A stretch of DNA of 64,000 bases from Rhodothermia bacterium (GCA_030427885.1 JAUICM010000008.1:103027-167026); one strand, 5' to 3'. Numbered from the stretch's first letter, positions 43,835-53,097 are shown. Notes: generated by a model from the sequence alone, not told the origin. Made by a program: numbers and translations.

Positions 43835-45174
43835 GCCTCTGACTGTTCCAGACCAAGTTTAGATCCGTATTTGCCATACCAGAAGATATAGCCATAACAC
43901 AAAGCCAGAAAGAGCAGTGCGAGTTGTAATCCAACTGAGTCTGCTATTTTACCATAAAGCGGGGGAATGAAAGCTCCACCAACAATTGCGGTACATAGAA
44001 TTCCGGAACCCTGTGCGGTATTTTCACCGAGGTCTTTAATTGAAAGGGTAAAGATGTTGGGAAACATGATGGAGTTAAACAGCCCAATACACAAAATACT
44101 CCACATTGCCAGATATCCGGTACTTAGCATACTAACTACTAAGAGTGTGATATTCACAGATGCATATACCGCCAAAAGCTGACCGGCTTCGAATTTTTGA
44201 AGCAGCGCTGACCCCAGGAAACGGCCAATCATTGCACCACCCCAGTAGAAGAATACAAAAGTTCCGGCGAGCTGAGCCGGGTTCATATTTGCTACGTCCA
44301 CACTGGAGAAACTTAGCACAGCGAGGATATTAGCTACTGTTTCCATGAATCCGCTTTGTGCAACAAGGGCAGCGATGTCAAGACTAAGGAAGTAGTTAAC
44401 CAGATAACTGCCGATCGCAACTTCAGCACCCACGTACACAAAAATACCAAGTGCTCCGAAAGTGAGATGTTTCTTCTTCAGGGCAACTTTGTAACTACCG
44501 TGATCATGATCGTCGCCTTCAAGGATCTTGGGGAGATTGAAAGATCCAAATGCCACTGCCAAACCTATAAGAACGAAAGCCAGTATCACAAATGGTCCCT
44601 GCACTGCAGATGCTTCAGAAGCATAATAAGTAAGTTTATCAGCTTCGCTGAGTACGTTGATCTGATCTGAGCTCAACACGGAACTGCTCAGAATGAAAGC
44701 TGCACTGATGAGCGGTGCAATAGTAGTACCAAGGGAATTGAAAGCCTGAGAGAGATTTAACCGGCTGGAAGCTGTTTCGCTGGGTCCAAGAGCGGCAACA
44801 TAGGGATTTGCAGCAACCTGAAGGATGGTAATACCCCCAGCTAGAACAAACATGGCCAGAAGAAATATTCCGAAGATCCTGAATTCAGCTGCCGGATAAA
44901 AAAGGAAACAAGCAGCACTCATTAGAAATAAACCAACCACAGCACCTTTTTTGTATCCGATTCGGGAGATCAGCATACCCCCGGGGATGGAAAAGACAGC
45001 ATAAGCAGTGAAGAAAGCGAACTGAACAATTCCACTTTGAAAGTAGGTCAGTTCAAAAACATCACGAAGACGCGGAACCAGGGCATCCACAAGAACGGTT
45101 ATAAATCCCCACATAAAAAAGAGAGTGGTTATTACAATAAAGGGAATTCGGAAGGACTTATCTCGATCTGTCAT
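43831..45174 (-). CDS. FucP-type sugar:H+ symporter (MFS)
   Basis: A 447-residue transporter with about 12 membrane helices. The FucP subfamily hallmarks are an N-terminal FFMWGFITVLVDALVPRLRDVFELTYFQSG segment and ANPYVAALGPSETASSRLNLSQAFNSLGT near residue 125, where the Glu/Asn positions bind proton and sugar. Probably takes up glucose or galactose from beta-glucoside hydrolysis. It converges on the ROK gene. Confidence 0.9.
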   Translation of the reverse strand: MTDRDKSFRIPFIVITTLFFMWGFITVLVDALVPRLRDVFELTYFQSGIVQFAFFTAYAVFSIPGGMLISRIGYKKGAVVGLFLMSAACFLFYPAAEFRIFGIFLLAMFVLAGGITILQVAANPYVAALGPSETASSRLNLSQAFNSLGTTIAPLISAAFILSSSVLSSDQINVLSEADKLTYYASEASAVQGPFVILAFVLIGLAVAFGSFNLPKILEGDDHDHGSYKVALKKKHLTFGALGIFVYVGAEVAIGSYLVNYFLSLDIAALVAQSGFMETVANILAVLSFSSVDVANMNPAQLAGTFVFFYWGGAMIGRFLGSALLQKFEAGQLLAVYASVNITLLVVSMLSTGYLAMWSILCIGLFNSIMFPNIFTLSIKDLGENTAQGSGILCTAIVGGAFIPPLYGKIADSVGLQLALLFLALCYGYIFWYGKYGSKLGLEQSEA

Positions 45175-45353
45175 AGCAAGGGTTGGTTATAATGAGATGA
45201 GAGGATACAGAATATTTATAAAAATCTGTGTGATACTTTTTCTCATGAACTGTACCTGAGTTGCCTTGTGAACTATATTTAGAGTGAGAGGAATTTCACC
45301 CTGTGCATTGCGCTATTTATTGAGGTCGGGCAGCATATCCAAAAGTGAAGAGC

Positions 45354-45379
45354 AAAAAAAGGCTCCTGAAAGGAGCCTT
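45354..45379 (-). terminator. Intrinsic terminator of the TPR gene
   Basis: AAGGCTCCT (45359-45367), GAA loop, AGGAGCCTT (45371-45379); the minus strand reads the stem followed by seven T residues. It ends the gene at 45400. Confidence 0.9.
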
Positions 45380-45399
45380 AAAAATTATGGGAGGGTAGT

Positions 45400-46086
45400 T
45401 TATTGCGCAACGGCAAGTAATCCCTGTAGTTTCTCAGTTTCAATTACAACTGAGCTTGTTGGATACTCTTCCATGATCTGATCTGTGATTTCCTGTGCTT
45501 TCGCGGTATTACCAGCCTTATAATATGCTTCTGCTGCACTGTAGAGATTAGCTGGAGTGGTAGACTCGTTAACTTCCCAGTTAGCTGCCTGAACAAAAGT
45601 TTCAGCCGCTTTCTCGGTACTTCCGTTAGCAAGGAGAAGTTTTGCATGAAAGTTGATCGGGCCAACACCCAGAATTCCGTCAGGTGCATTATAGCGGGAG
45701 AGGTAAGTCAAAGCGTCTTCAATATTTCCGAGTTTGTAACTGGAAACGGCAGCATAATAAATTGCAAGATTACCAGCCTCAGTTCCGGAGAAATCATTTG
45801 AAATAGCAAGGAAACCGTAAGTAAGTTCAAACTCATCTCCGTGAAGAGCTTTTTCGTAATCGCCGTCAGAATAGTATCCTTCTGCGGTAGCTAAAAGTTG
45901 CTGCGCCTGTCCTTCCTGTTTATCTGAATAGAAGTTATATCCCATAAAAGCACCGACCACAACGATAACGCTGATCATTATTGCAAGAATGGTGGTTTTG
46001 TTCTCATTGAAATAGCCTACCGCTTTATTGTAATTTTCAATTAGCGGATCTGATTGTAGTTCTTCTTTAGAAAGATGTTTTGACAT
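45400..46086 (-). CDS. Membrane-anchored tetratricopeptide repeat protein (YfgM-like)
   Basis: A 228-residue protein with a cytoplasmic leader, one transmembrane helix (residues about 33-52, ILAIMISVIVVVGAFMGYNF) and a C-terminal series of TPR-like helices (LLATAEGYYSDGDYEKAL, AGNLAIYYAAVSSYKLGNIEDAL, AEAYYKAGNTAKAQ). Orientation and layout match YfgM-type periplasmic chaperone-linked proteins. Has its own promoter upstream and terminator downstream. Confidence 0.82.
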   Translation of the reverse strand: MSKHLSKEELQSDPLIENYNKAVGYFNENKTTILAIMISVIVVVGAFMGYNFYSDKQEGQAQQLLATAEGYYSDGDYEKALHGDEFELTYGFLAISNDFSGTEAGNLAIYYAAVSSYKLGNIEDALTYLSRYNAPDGILGVGPINFHAKLLLANGSTEKAAETFVQAANWEVNESTTPANLYSAAEAYYKAGNTAKAQEITDQIMEEYPTSSVVIETEKLQGLLAVAQ

Positions 46087-46123
46087 GGTTAGAATAACGT
46101 TATCTGTAAAAATTTTCAGACTC

Positions 46124-46153
46124 CAAAAATAAGGCTGTTTTGGGTCATAGCAA
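46124..46153 (-). promoter_or_regulatory. Promoter of the TPR gene
   Basis: On the minus strand TTG (46153-46151) and TATTTTTG (46131-46124) are 19 bases apart, fitting the Bacteroidota -33/-7 pattern. The start codon is 38 bases below the -7 box. Confidence 0.65.
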
Positions 46154-46263
46154 AACTTAATAATCTATCGATTCATAATTTTATGACAGATCAATCCTGT
46201 GACCACCAAACACTCTTAGAATGAAGAGAGAATTAAATATAAACCTTATAGATAACCAACCAC

Positions 46264-46956
46264 TTAAAGTGGATTCAGTTCACCACTTTTTATTTCGAGG
46301 ATAGTATCTGAGCGCTGGGCGATCTTTTGTTCATGGGTTATTAGCAACACAGATACCCCATATTCATCGCGTAACTCAAATAACATATCAAGGATAATGT
46401 CTGTATTTACATCATCGAGATTACCAGTGGGTTCGTCTGCCAGGATGATCGAAGGCTGATTCATCAATGCACGCGCCATAGAAACACGTTGTTGTTCGCC
46501 ACCTGAGAGTTGAGTAGGGCGGTGATTCTTTCTTTCCGCCACACCAAAACGATTCAGGAGTTCAGTTGCTCTTTTGGAGGCTTGCTGCATGCTCTTTCCG
46601 GCAATGAGGGCAGGCATACTCACATTTTCCAGTGCCGTAAATTCGGGAAGAAGGTGATGAAACTGAAATACAAAACCGATGTTCTTGTTCCGGAAGTCTG
46701 CCAAGGCATCGGAATTCATGGAGGCAATATCCTGATCGTCCCAAAATACTTTTCCATTGTCAGGACGGTCAAGGCCACCCAGGATGTGCAGAAGTGTACT
46801 TTTACCGCTTCCACTGGAACCAACGATAGAAGTGATACTTCCTTTATTGATGGAAACGGAGACATTTTTAACGACCTGAAGACGTTCGTCGCTTTGTTCG
46901 CTTTTATAGCTTTTACTGATATCCTCAGCTCTTAATACAAATGAATCGTTGCTCAC
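46264..46956 (-). CDS. lolD: Lipoprotein-releasing ABC transporter ATP-binding protein
   Basis: A 230-residue ABC ATPase of the LolD/MacB class. Walker A GSSGSGKST near residue 43, signature LSGGEQQR near residue 143, Walker B IILADEPTGNLD near residue 163 and the switch His in LLITHEQK are all present. It would energise release of outer-membrane lipoproteins, of which this genome encodes many. Overlaps the YmdB-like gene by 4 bases. The permease partner is not in the window. Confidence 0.87.
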   Translation of the reverse strand: MSNDSFVLRAEDISKSYKSEQSDERLQVVKNVSVSINKGSITSIVGSSGSGKSTLLHILGGLDRPDNGKVFWDDQDIASMNSDALADFRNKNIGFVFQFHHLLPEFTALENVSMPALIAGKSMQQASKRATELLNRFGVAERKNHRPTQLSGGEQQRVSMARALMNQPSIILADEPTGNLDDVNTDIILDMLFELRDEYGVSVLLITHEQKIAQRSDTILEIKSGELNPL

Positions 46957-47765
46957 AATGTTGAAGAATTGAATTCAGGATAGATCACAGGTTCAATATG
47001 TACACACTTCCCTGTTTCTGCATCAACTTTAGCTAATGCTCCGCAAAGATGATTATCGCCATTGGATGGCTGATACTTCTGATGAACACCGGTAACAAAT
47101 CTTTTGATTGCTACTTTCTTATCCATACCCAATGACCCACTGAATGAACCCGTCATTCCGGCATCAGTTAAATACCCAAGACCCTGAGGAAATATCCTTG
47201 CATCCCCGGTAGGTATATGTGTATGAGTTCCAATCAGTACTGAGGCTTTCCCATCTATATTCCAGGCCATTGAGACTTTTTCAGCGGTTGCTTCAGCGTG
47301 CATATCCACAAAGATGATATTCGTTTCCTCAGCGATCTTAGACAATGCCCAGTCAGCAGAAGAGAAGGGATCATCAATAGGTCTCATGAAGGTTCTTCCC
47401 TGGATATTAAGGATCCCAATCTTATGTTTTGTACCGGGAATATCGTACACCCCAAAACCATATCCGGCATTACCTTTTGGATAATTGAAAGGACGGAGGA
47501 TGGTATTATTTTCCCGCATATAATTAAATACTTTCCATTTATCAAAGGAATGGTCACCGCCTGTTACTACATGCACTCCAAGGGAATGAAGGTTTTTTAT
47601 GATGGCTTCATTAATACCGTGACCCTCATGTGAATTTTCTCCATTAGCAATTACAAAATCTGCATTGTGCTTTTTGATAAGACTTGGTAAAACCGTTTCT
47701 GTGATGGCTAGTCCGGGCGATCCAACAATGTCGCCAACAAATAAAATGCTGATGATGTCAGCCAC
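46953..47765 (-). CDS. TIGR00282 family metallophosphoesterase (YmdB-like)
   Basis: A 270-residue calcineurin-like phosphoesterase. Di-metal motifs are visible: FVGDIVGSPG at the start, ANGENSHEGHG near residue 40, GGDHSFDK near residue 70, DMHAEATAEK near residue 154 and GTHTHIPTGD near residue 181. In Bacillus the relative YmdB hydrolyses cyclic nucleotides and affects biofilm state. It follows the zapA pair and overlaps lolD. Confidence 0.9.
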   Translation of the reverse strand: MADIISILFVGDIVGSPGLAITETVLPSLIKKHNADFVIANGENSHEGHGINEAIIKNLHSLGVHVVTGGDHSFDKWKVFNYMRENNTILRPFNYPKGNAGYGFGVYDIPGTKHKIGILNIQGRTFMRPIDDPFSSADWALSKIAEETNIIFVDMHAEATAEKVSMAWNIDGKASVLIGTHTHIPTGDARIFPQGLGYLTDAGMTGSFSGSLGMDKKVAIKRFVTGVHQKYQPSNGDNHLCGALAKVDAETGKCVHIEPVIYPEFNSSTL

Positions 47766-47814
47766 AATATCTCTCGTTTATTTTAGAAATTAGATGGGAC
47801 AAAAAACAGTGGAG

Positions 47815-48108
47815 CTATGATTTAATACCTTCAAGAAGGCGTTCCAGACTGGAATTAACCCGCTGGATCATTACTTCCTCATTTTTCCTTAGTTCAGATG
47901 AATTTTCTCTGGCTTCGAAAAGTTCCTCGGCAATACTCAGGGCAGCCAAAACCATTACTGTTGATTCCGGTTGCTTCACTAATTGATTGCGGTAGGTCTG
48001 GAACCGTTGATCCACGAATTTGCAGATCTGCGTCATGGTTTCTTCTTCATGATCCTCAACTTTCAGAGGATATTGTTTTCCAAGAATACTGACTTTGATC
48101 GATTTCAT
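47815..48108 (-). CDS. zapA: Cell division protein ZapA
   Basis: A 97-residue ZapA homologue: KVSILGKQYPLKVEDHEEETM at the start, a short QICKFVDQRFQTYR helix and a C-terminal coiled coil with the AALSIAEELFEAREN segment. It crosslinks FtsZ filaments in the Z-ring. Its start overlaps the small coiled-coil gene stop by 4 bases. Confidence 0.85.
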   Translation of the reverse strand: MKSIKVSILGKQYPLKVEDHEEETMTQICKFVDQRFQTYRNQLVKQPESTVMVLAALSIAEELFEARENSSELRKNEEVMIQRVNSSLERLLEGIKS

Positions 48109-48359
48109 GCCTGACTATTTAAATGGTTATCAATCTTGCTGATAAGGCCTTGTACGGTTTGGCGAAGAGCCAGACGTTCTGATTCTCCAATAGCAGAGAA
48201 GATATCAGTCTGTTTACCTCTCAGATCCTCGATCTTGGTAACCAGTTTTGCGTTTTCTTTTTTCAGTTCACGTATTTCCTGTTTCAGGGAATCCACTTCT
48301 TCATTGATCTCACCAAGAAGTTCCTTAAAACGGTCAGTATGCTGAGCAAGCTGATTCAT
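48105..48359 (-). CDS. Small coiled-coil protein, ZapB-like position
   Basis: An 84-residue, almost fully helical protein with a heptad Leu/Ile pattern from residue 5 to 50 (FKELLGEINEEVDSLKQEIRELKKE). Such short coiled coils next to zapA are common in Bacteroidota and are probably divisome helpers, but sequence alone does not prove it. Lies 11 bases from the start of pheT. Confidence 0.65.
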   Translation of the reverse strand: MNQLAQHTDRFKELLGEINEEVDSLKQEIRELKKENAKLVTKIEDLRGKQTDIFSAIGESERLALRQTVQGLISKIDNHLNSQA

Positions 48360-48370
48360 AAAATAAAACC

Positions 48371-50776
48371 TTAACCTCTGAGTTTAGCCGAGAATTCTTT
48401 CTCAAGCGATTTTACCACTCTGTTTATAATAGGTTCTACTTCTTTGATATTCAAGGTCTTGTTGGGATCAAGGAAATGTAGCCTGAAGGCGATGCTCTTA
48501 TTTCCATGACCCAAAGATTCACCTTCGAAAACATCAAAAATTTCAATGTTTTGAAGCATGTTTCCTGCCTTGTTTTTGATGCCGTCAATTAGCTGTCCCG
48601 CTGTAATTCCTGAGTCCACTACGAGAGCCAGATCAAATTCAAATACCGGAAACTTGGGTATGGATGTAAAGCTTTTTGCAGGTAAACTTTGTACAGCTTT
48701 GTGGATCGCATTCACTGATAATTCTGCTACAAATACTTCTGATTCGAGATCGTATGTTTTTTTGAGGTCTTTGGAAACAGCTTTGAGTTGTCCAAGAACA
48801 GACCCATCATAAGTATAGCTTAAAGAGCCATTTTCTTCACTGGAAGAAATTCCATTAAGAAGTCCAAGTTTATTGAAGAATGCATTTAGTTTTGATTTCA
48901 GATCAAAAGCTGTGAATGCCACTGGTTTACCAGTCCAGTGTTCCTTAGAGCCAAATCCAGCCATGCCAAATAGCACATGTGTTTGCTCCTGAATTCCCTC
49001 GTGATAGGTCCATTCATCACTTTTACCAAATACATTCCCCAGCTCAAAGAACTGAATGGTCTTAGCTTGTCGGTTAAAGTTATACGCAGAGGCTTTCATG
49101 AACCCATGTAGCAGGGAAGGGCGGAGGGTGGTCATATCTTTTGTAAGGGGATTCAATGTACCAACCATAGAATCCAGCGAACCAAAATGTTCAGCCTCTT
49201 TTTCTGAAATCAATGAATTACTGTAAATCTCTCGGAACCCAAGCTCAACTGCCGATCTTTTGATCTTTTCCAGTAAAAGCTCCCAGCTGGAGAATTCCTG
49301 TGTGGATACAAAAATCCCGTGACTTGGTGATTCGATCTTATTATAGTCAAACAAACGACCTACTTCTTCAATCAGGTCAACTTCCCGCTCAAGATCCGGA
49401 CGGAATGTTGGAATGGTAAAGGTCACTGTGTCATCGTTTTTAGAAACAACTTCGAGTTCCAGTCCATCTACAATACTGATCGCTTCATCGATACTGAGAT
49501 CTGTACCCAATAATCTGTTTAGGTAGCTTTTTCTGAGGACCAGTTTATGGGTTTCGGTTTTAACAGGGTGTATGTCAACGATTTCATCCGCAGCGTTTCC
49601 TCCGGCCACTTCGATGATGAGTTCAGCGGCCCGTTCGGCAGCAATAGCCTGTAAATTTGGATCCATACCACGTTCAAACCGGTAGGAAGCATCTGTTTGA
49701 AGAGCTTGTGATTTTGAAGTCTTCCGGATCGTACCGGGGTCAAAATAAGCACTTTCAATTAGGATATCGGTGGTCGAATCACTTACCTCAGAATGTAAAC
49801 CACCCATCACCCCAGCGATTGCTACAGGGCCATTTCCATCACAGATAAAAAGTGTGCCCGCTGCACATTTTCTTTTAACATGGTCTAGAGTCTCAAATTC
49901 GATCTCTTTATCAAAATCTTTGACAACGATCTTCTGGCCGTTGATCTCATTGTAATCGAATGCATGGAGAGGTTGACCTAACTCAAACATTACGTAGTTA
50001 GTCACGTCAACGACATTATTCACAGGACGGAGTCCCAGGGCCATCAACCGGTTTTTAAGCCAGGCTGGTGATTCCTTGATCTCAACTCCCCTGATCATTT
50101 TCCCGACATACCGATTACACTTTTCAGGGCTTTCGATCTCTATGCTGATGTCATCAGAAGTAGTAACGGATTTCGAAACTTTTATATTCGGTTTCTTTAA
50201 CTCCAGATTCAATGCTGCAGAAAGATCGCGTGCAACTCCTAAATGGCAAGTAGAATCCGGGCGGTTTGGTGTTACTGCAAAATCGATAATGGTGTCTGTG
50301 TAAAGGTCGAATACTTCACTTATCGGGGTTCCTGGTTTCAGGGTTTCATCAAGAACCATTATTCCGTCATGATCAGTTCCAAGACCAAGTTCGTCTTCAG
50401 CGCAGATCATACCATTTGAGACTTCCCCGCGAAGTTTTGCTTTTCTTAGAGTCAGATATGATCCATCATCCAGTTTAATGGGAAGGGTGGATCCAACGGT
50501 CGCTACCGGTACTTTTTGGCTTGCAGCCACATTTTTAGCTCCACAAACGATCTGCACTGTTTCGTCGCCGAGATTAACCTGACAAACCTGTAGCCGGTCT
50601 GCGTTGGGATGAGGTGCTACTTCTAATACTTCACCTACAATTACACCTTCAAGGGAACTTCCGTATTCAAAGGTCTCTTCTTCCTCGAGCCCAATCAGAG
50701 TCATTTTTTCTGCAGTTTCAGCAGGGGACAAAGGTAGATCAATAAATTCTTTAAGCCAGTTGTATGAAATCTTCAT
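48371..50776 (-). CDS. pheT: Phenylalanine--tRNA ligase beta subunit
   Basis: An 801-residue PheRS beta chain with the full set of domains: EMAP/tRNA-binding OB-fold near residue 45 (GVIVGEVLEVAPHPNADRL), the B3/B4 editing region, the B5 segment, the catalytic-like core and the C-terminal ferredoxin fold (FPVFEFDLALVVDS onward, anticodon-binding). Length is standard. Partner of pheS 20 bases upstream. Confidence 0.97.
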   Translation of the reverse strand: MKISYNWLKEFIDLPLSPAETAEKMTLIGLEEEETFEYGSSLEGVIVGEVLEVAPHPNADRLQVCQVNLGDETVQIVCGAKNVAASQKVPVATVGSTLPIKLDDGSYLTLRKAKLRGEVSNGMICAEDELGLGTDHDGIMVLDETLKPGTPISEVFDLYTDTIIDFAVTPNRPDSTCHLGVARDLSAALNLELKKPNIKVSKSVTTSDDISIEIESPEKCNRYVGKMIRGVEIKESPAWLKNRLMALGLRPVNNVVDVTNYVMFELGQPLHAFDYNEINGQKIVVKDFDKEIEFETLDHVKRKCAAGTLFICDGNGPVAIAGVMGGLHSEVSDSTTDILIESAYFDPGTIRKTSKSQALQTDASYRFERGMDPNLQAIAAERAAELIIEVAGGNAADEIVDIHPVKTETHKLVLRKSYLNRLLGTDLSIDEAISIVDGLELEVVSKNDDTVTFTIPTFRPDLEREVDLIEEVGRLFDYNKIESPSHGIFVSTQEFSSWELLLEKIKRSAVELGFREIYSNSLISEKEAEHFGSLDSMVGTLNPLTKDMTTLRPSLLHGFMKASAYNFNRQAKTIQFFELGNVFGKSDEWTYHEGIQEQTHVLFGMAGFGSKEHWTGKPVAFTAFDLKSKLNAFFNKLGLLNGISSSEENGSLSYTYDGSVLGQLKAVSKDLKKTYDLESEVFVAELSVNAIHKAVQSLPAKSFTSIPKFPVFEFDLALVVDSGITAGQLIDGIKNKAGNMLQNIEIFDVFEGESLGHGNKSIAFRLHFLDPNKTLNIKEVEPIINRVVKSLEKEFSAKLRG

Positions 50777-50796
50777 TTATAAAGTAGTAAAGCGTC

Positions 50797-51804
50797 TTAA
50801 TTAAACTGTTCCAGGAATCGGATATCATTTTCATAAAAGGTACGAATGTCGTCAATTCCGTATTTCAGGATGGCGATACGTTCCACACCCATACCCCAGG
50901 CAAAGCCGGTATACTTTTCAGGATCCACTCCTGAAGCTTTAAACACATTTGGGTCAACCATACCGGAACCGAGGATCTCGAGCCATTTTCCATCTTTTTC
51001 AGATCCCCACCATATATCCATTTCCAAACTGGGCTCGGTGAAAGGGAAGAATCCTGGTCGTAACCGATATTTGACATCACTTCCATACATAAGTTTAACA
51101 AAAGTGATGAGCGTTTCTTTAAGATCGGCCACACTCACATTTTCATCTACATAAAGAGCTTCAACCTGATGAAAGAGAAAGTACGATTTCTGTGAAACAG
51201 CTTCATTACGATATACTCGTCCAGGCATGATCGATCGTATTGGAGGCTGGGTATTCTCCATCATCCGTATCTGAACAGGGGAAGTGTGAGTTCTGAGGAC
51301 CAGGTCCATGACATCAGGATCATCATTTTTGCGAACAAAGAAAGTATCCTGCTCATCACGGGCAGGGTGATTTGGAGGGAAATTCAGAGCGGTAAAGTTA
51401 TGAAAATCATCTTCCACTTCCGGCCCGTCAGCGATCGTGAATCCAAGCCGGTAAAAAATATTCTTCATCTCATCCATGGTCTGGGTGAGAGTGTGGAGCG
51501 ATCCTATCGGTGTTACGGGTGCAGTTAAAGTAAGATCGTCAGTTGCTTTCCTGATAGTTGCCGTCGATTCTTCGAGGTTGATTTTGGCTTCGTCGAATCT
51601 TTTTTGAGCCAGTTGTTTGGCTTCATTCATTCCCTTACCAACGGCAGCCCTGTCTTCTTTTGCTACCGAGCCAAGGTTTTTGAACATGGATTGGACCCGG
51701 CCATTTCTGGAAAGAAATTCAAGTCGGAATTCTTCTAACTCATCCTGATTGGTAATTGAATACGTAGCAATTTCTTCCTTCAGGGCTTTAATATCGTCAA
51801 GCAT
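50797..51804 (-). CDS. pheS: Phenylalanine--tRNA ligase alpha subunit
   Basis: A 335-residue class II catalytic chain. An N-terminal coiled coil binds tRNA, and the core shows GSLHTLTQTMDEMKNIFYRLGF, the motif 2 region RTHTSPVQIRMM and motif 3 GFAWGMGVERIAILKYGI. Preceded on the minus strand by a strong terminator and a TATTTTTG box, so pheST can be made apart from the ribosomal-protein unit. Confidence 0.97.
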   Translation of the reverse strand: MLDDIKALKEEIATYSITNQDELEEFRLEFLSRNGRVQSMFKNLGSVAKEDRAAVGKGMNEAKQLAQKRFDEAKINLEESTATIRKATDDLTLTAPVTPIGSLHTLTQTMDEMKNIFYRLGFTIADGPEVEDDFHNFTALNFPPNHPARDEQDTFFVRKNDDPDVMDLVLRTHTSPVQIRMMENTQPPIRSIMPGRVYRNEAVSQKSYFLFHQVEALYVDENVSVADLKETLITFVKLMYGSDVKYRLRPGFFPFTEPSLEMDIWWGSEKDGKWLEILGSGMVDPNVFKASGVDPEKYTGFAWGMGVERIAILKYGIDDIRTFYENDIRFLEQFN

Positions 51805-51848
51805 GTAATGGTAATTGGTCGGTTGACATCAAAATTTAAGTTCCAAAA

Positions 51849-51890
51849 ATAAAAAAACCGGTAAACCTTACATATTGAAGATTTACCGGC
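51849..51890 (-). terminator. Terminator between rplT and pheS, with promoter box beside it
   Basis: CCGGTAAA (51858-51865) and TTTACCGG (51882-51889) form a perfect stem, and the minus strand continues into T7 (51857-51851). Directly after it TATTTTTG (51851-51844, minus) could start pheST transcription. Confidence 0.85.
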
Positions 51891-51912
51891 TCTAAAATAA
51901 GCAAGTTCGCTG

Positions 51913-52260
51913 TTAAGCGTGGGCTTCCTTAACAATGGCAGCAAACGTTTCCGGATCGTGAATTGCCAGATCGGCCAGTACCTTACGGTTAATCTCCATT
52001 CCTTTCTTGTTCATCGCTGAGATAAACTTGGAATAAGTAGTACCGTTGATGCGGGCGGCCGCGTTAATTCTTGCAATCCATAATCTACGGAATGTACGCT
52101 TACGATTTTTACGGTCACGGTATTGGTACTGAAGACCTTTCTCTACCGCATTTTTCGCAATCGTATATACATTTTTTCGCTTGCCCCAGTAACCTTTCGC
52201 TTGATCTAAGATCTTTTTGCGACGGCGACGGGAAGCCACTAAGTTTAATGAACGTGGCAT
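51913..52260 (-). CDS. rplT: 50S ribosomal protein L20
   Basis: A 115-residue bL20: [30 protein letters not shown] at the start, [16 protein letters not shown] and a C-terminal [14 protein letters not shown]. Follows rpmI by 19 bases in the standard infC-rpmI-rplT order. L20 is an autoregulator of this unit in E. coli and Bacillus. Confidence 0.98.
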   Translation of the reverse strand: MPRSLNLVASRRRRKKILDQAKGYWGKRKNVYTIAKNAVEKGLQYQYRDRKNRKRTFRRLWIARINAAARINGTTYSKFISAMNKKGMEINRKVLADLAIHDPETFAAIVKEAHA

Positions 52261-52279
52261 TTTGTATCAGATTAAGAGA

Positions 52280-52480
52280 TTAAAATTTGTTCGGGATCAG
52301 CTCTTTTACTTTTGCTACATCAGCATCAGCTACCAGAGTTGTTCCTGTCAGGTTTCGTTTAGTTTTGCTGCTTTTCTTAGTAAGAATGTGACGCTTAAAA
52401 GCTTTCTTACGCTTAATTTTACCGGAACCGGTAACTCTAAAGCGCTTTTTAGCACCACTGTTACTTTTCATTTTAGGCAT
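52280..52480 (-). CDS. rpmI: 50S ribosomal protein L35
   Basis: A 66-residue bL35 from ATG 52480 ([14 protein letters not shown]), giving the standard length; 13 residues further upstream in frame are not part of the family. The [25 protein letters not shown] basic core is recognisable. Second gene of the infC-rpmI-rplT set. Confidence 0.97.
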   Translation of the reverse strand: MPKMKSNSGAKKRFRVTGSGKIKRKKAFKRHILTKKSSKTKRNLTGTTLVADADVAKVKELIPNKF

Positions 52481-52516
52481 TTGAAATCCACTTGCTTTGT
52501 GAAAATTTAAAGACTC

Positions 52517-52547
52517 CAAAGATAGGGATTAATCAATGGCTACGCAA
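52517..52547 (-). promoter_or_regulatory. Internal promoter before rpmI
   Basis: On the minus strand TTG (52547-52545) and TATCTTTG (52524-52517) are 20 bases apart, the same spacing as the tRNA-Ser promoter. It allows rpmI-rplT to be made without thrS-infC. Confidence 0.6.
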
Positions 52548-52557
52548 TGATTATGGA

Positions 52558-53097
52558 TTATTTATTAGGGGATAAGATCATAATCATCCGGCGGCCTTCC
52601 ATATTTGGCTTCGACTCAATTTTTGAGACGTCTTCCAGGCTTTTTGCAAGCTTCAGAAGCAGAAGTTCACCTTTTTCTGTATACAGCATATCGCGTCCAC
52701 GAAATTGTACAGTTGCTTTTACCTTATCACCGCCTTCCAGAAATTCGCGGGCGTGTCTGGTTTTGAATTCCAGATCATGATCGTCGGTATTTGGACGGAA
52801 ACGAAGCTCTTTAACAGTAACAGTATGCTGTTTTTTCTTGGCTTCTTTTTCTTTCTTCTTCTTCTCGTAAAGAAATTTTCCGTAGTCAATGATCTTGCAT
52901 ACCGGGGGTTTAGCATCAGGTGCTATTTCAACAAGATCTAAGTTATAGGATTCGGCAAGCTGAAGTGCCCGATCCGAATTTGTTATTTCGTGACTGTTGT
53001 CTGGTTTTATGACCCGAACTTGTGCAGCTCTTATTTCTTCATTTAATCTTGGCCTGTCTTCTTTAACAGGTCCGCGAAAATTATTTCTTGCGATAAT
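52558..53097 (-). CDS. infC: Translation initiation factor IF-3 (non-AUG start)
   Basis: Translating this minus-strand region gives a full IF-3: IARNNFRGPVKEDRPRLNEE at the start, VRVIKPDN, ESYNLDLVEIAPDAKPPVCKIIDYGKFLYE, KELRFRPNTDDHDLEFKTRHAREFLEGGDKVK and GRRMIMILSPNK. No ATG, GTG or TTG exists between the in-frame TAA (about 15 bases upstream) and the conserved start; codons available are ACG, ATA, ATT and ATC. ATT at 53097 is chosen because infC commonly starts with AUU, used for self-regulation; ATC at 53094 is possible. 179 residues. Lies 16 bases after thrS. Confidence 0.9.
   Translation of the reverse strand: MIARNNFRGPVKEDRPRLNEEIRAAQVRVIKPDNSHEITNSDRALQLAESYNLDLVEIAPDAKPPVCKIIDYGKFLYEKKKKEKEAKKKQHTVTVKELRFRPNTDDHDLEFKTRHAREFLEGGDKVKATVQFRGRDMLYTEKGELLLLKLAKSLEDVSKIESKPNMEGRRMIMILSPNK

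Noticed and set aside
52705..52941. Plus- and minus-strand frames over the infC region
   Set aside because: They are shadows; the real product is IF-3 on the minus strand in another frame with a rare start codon.
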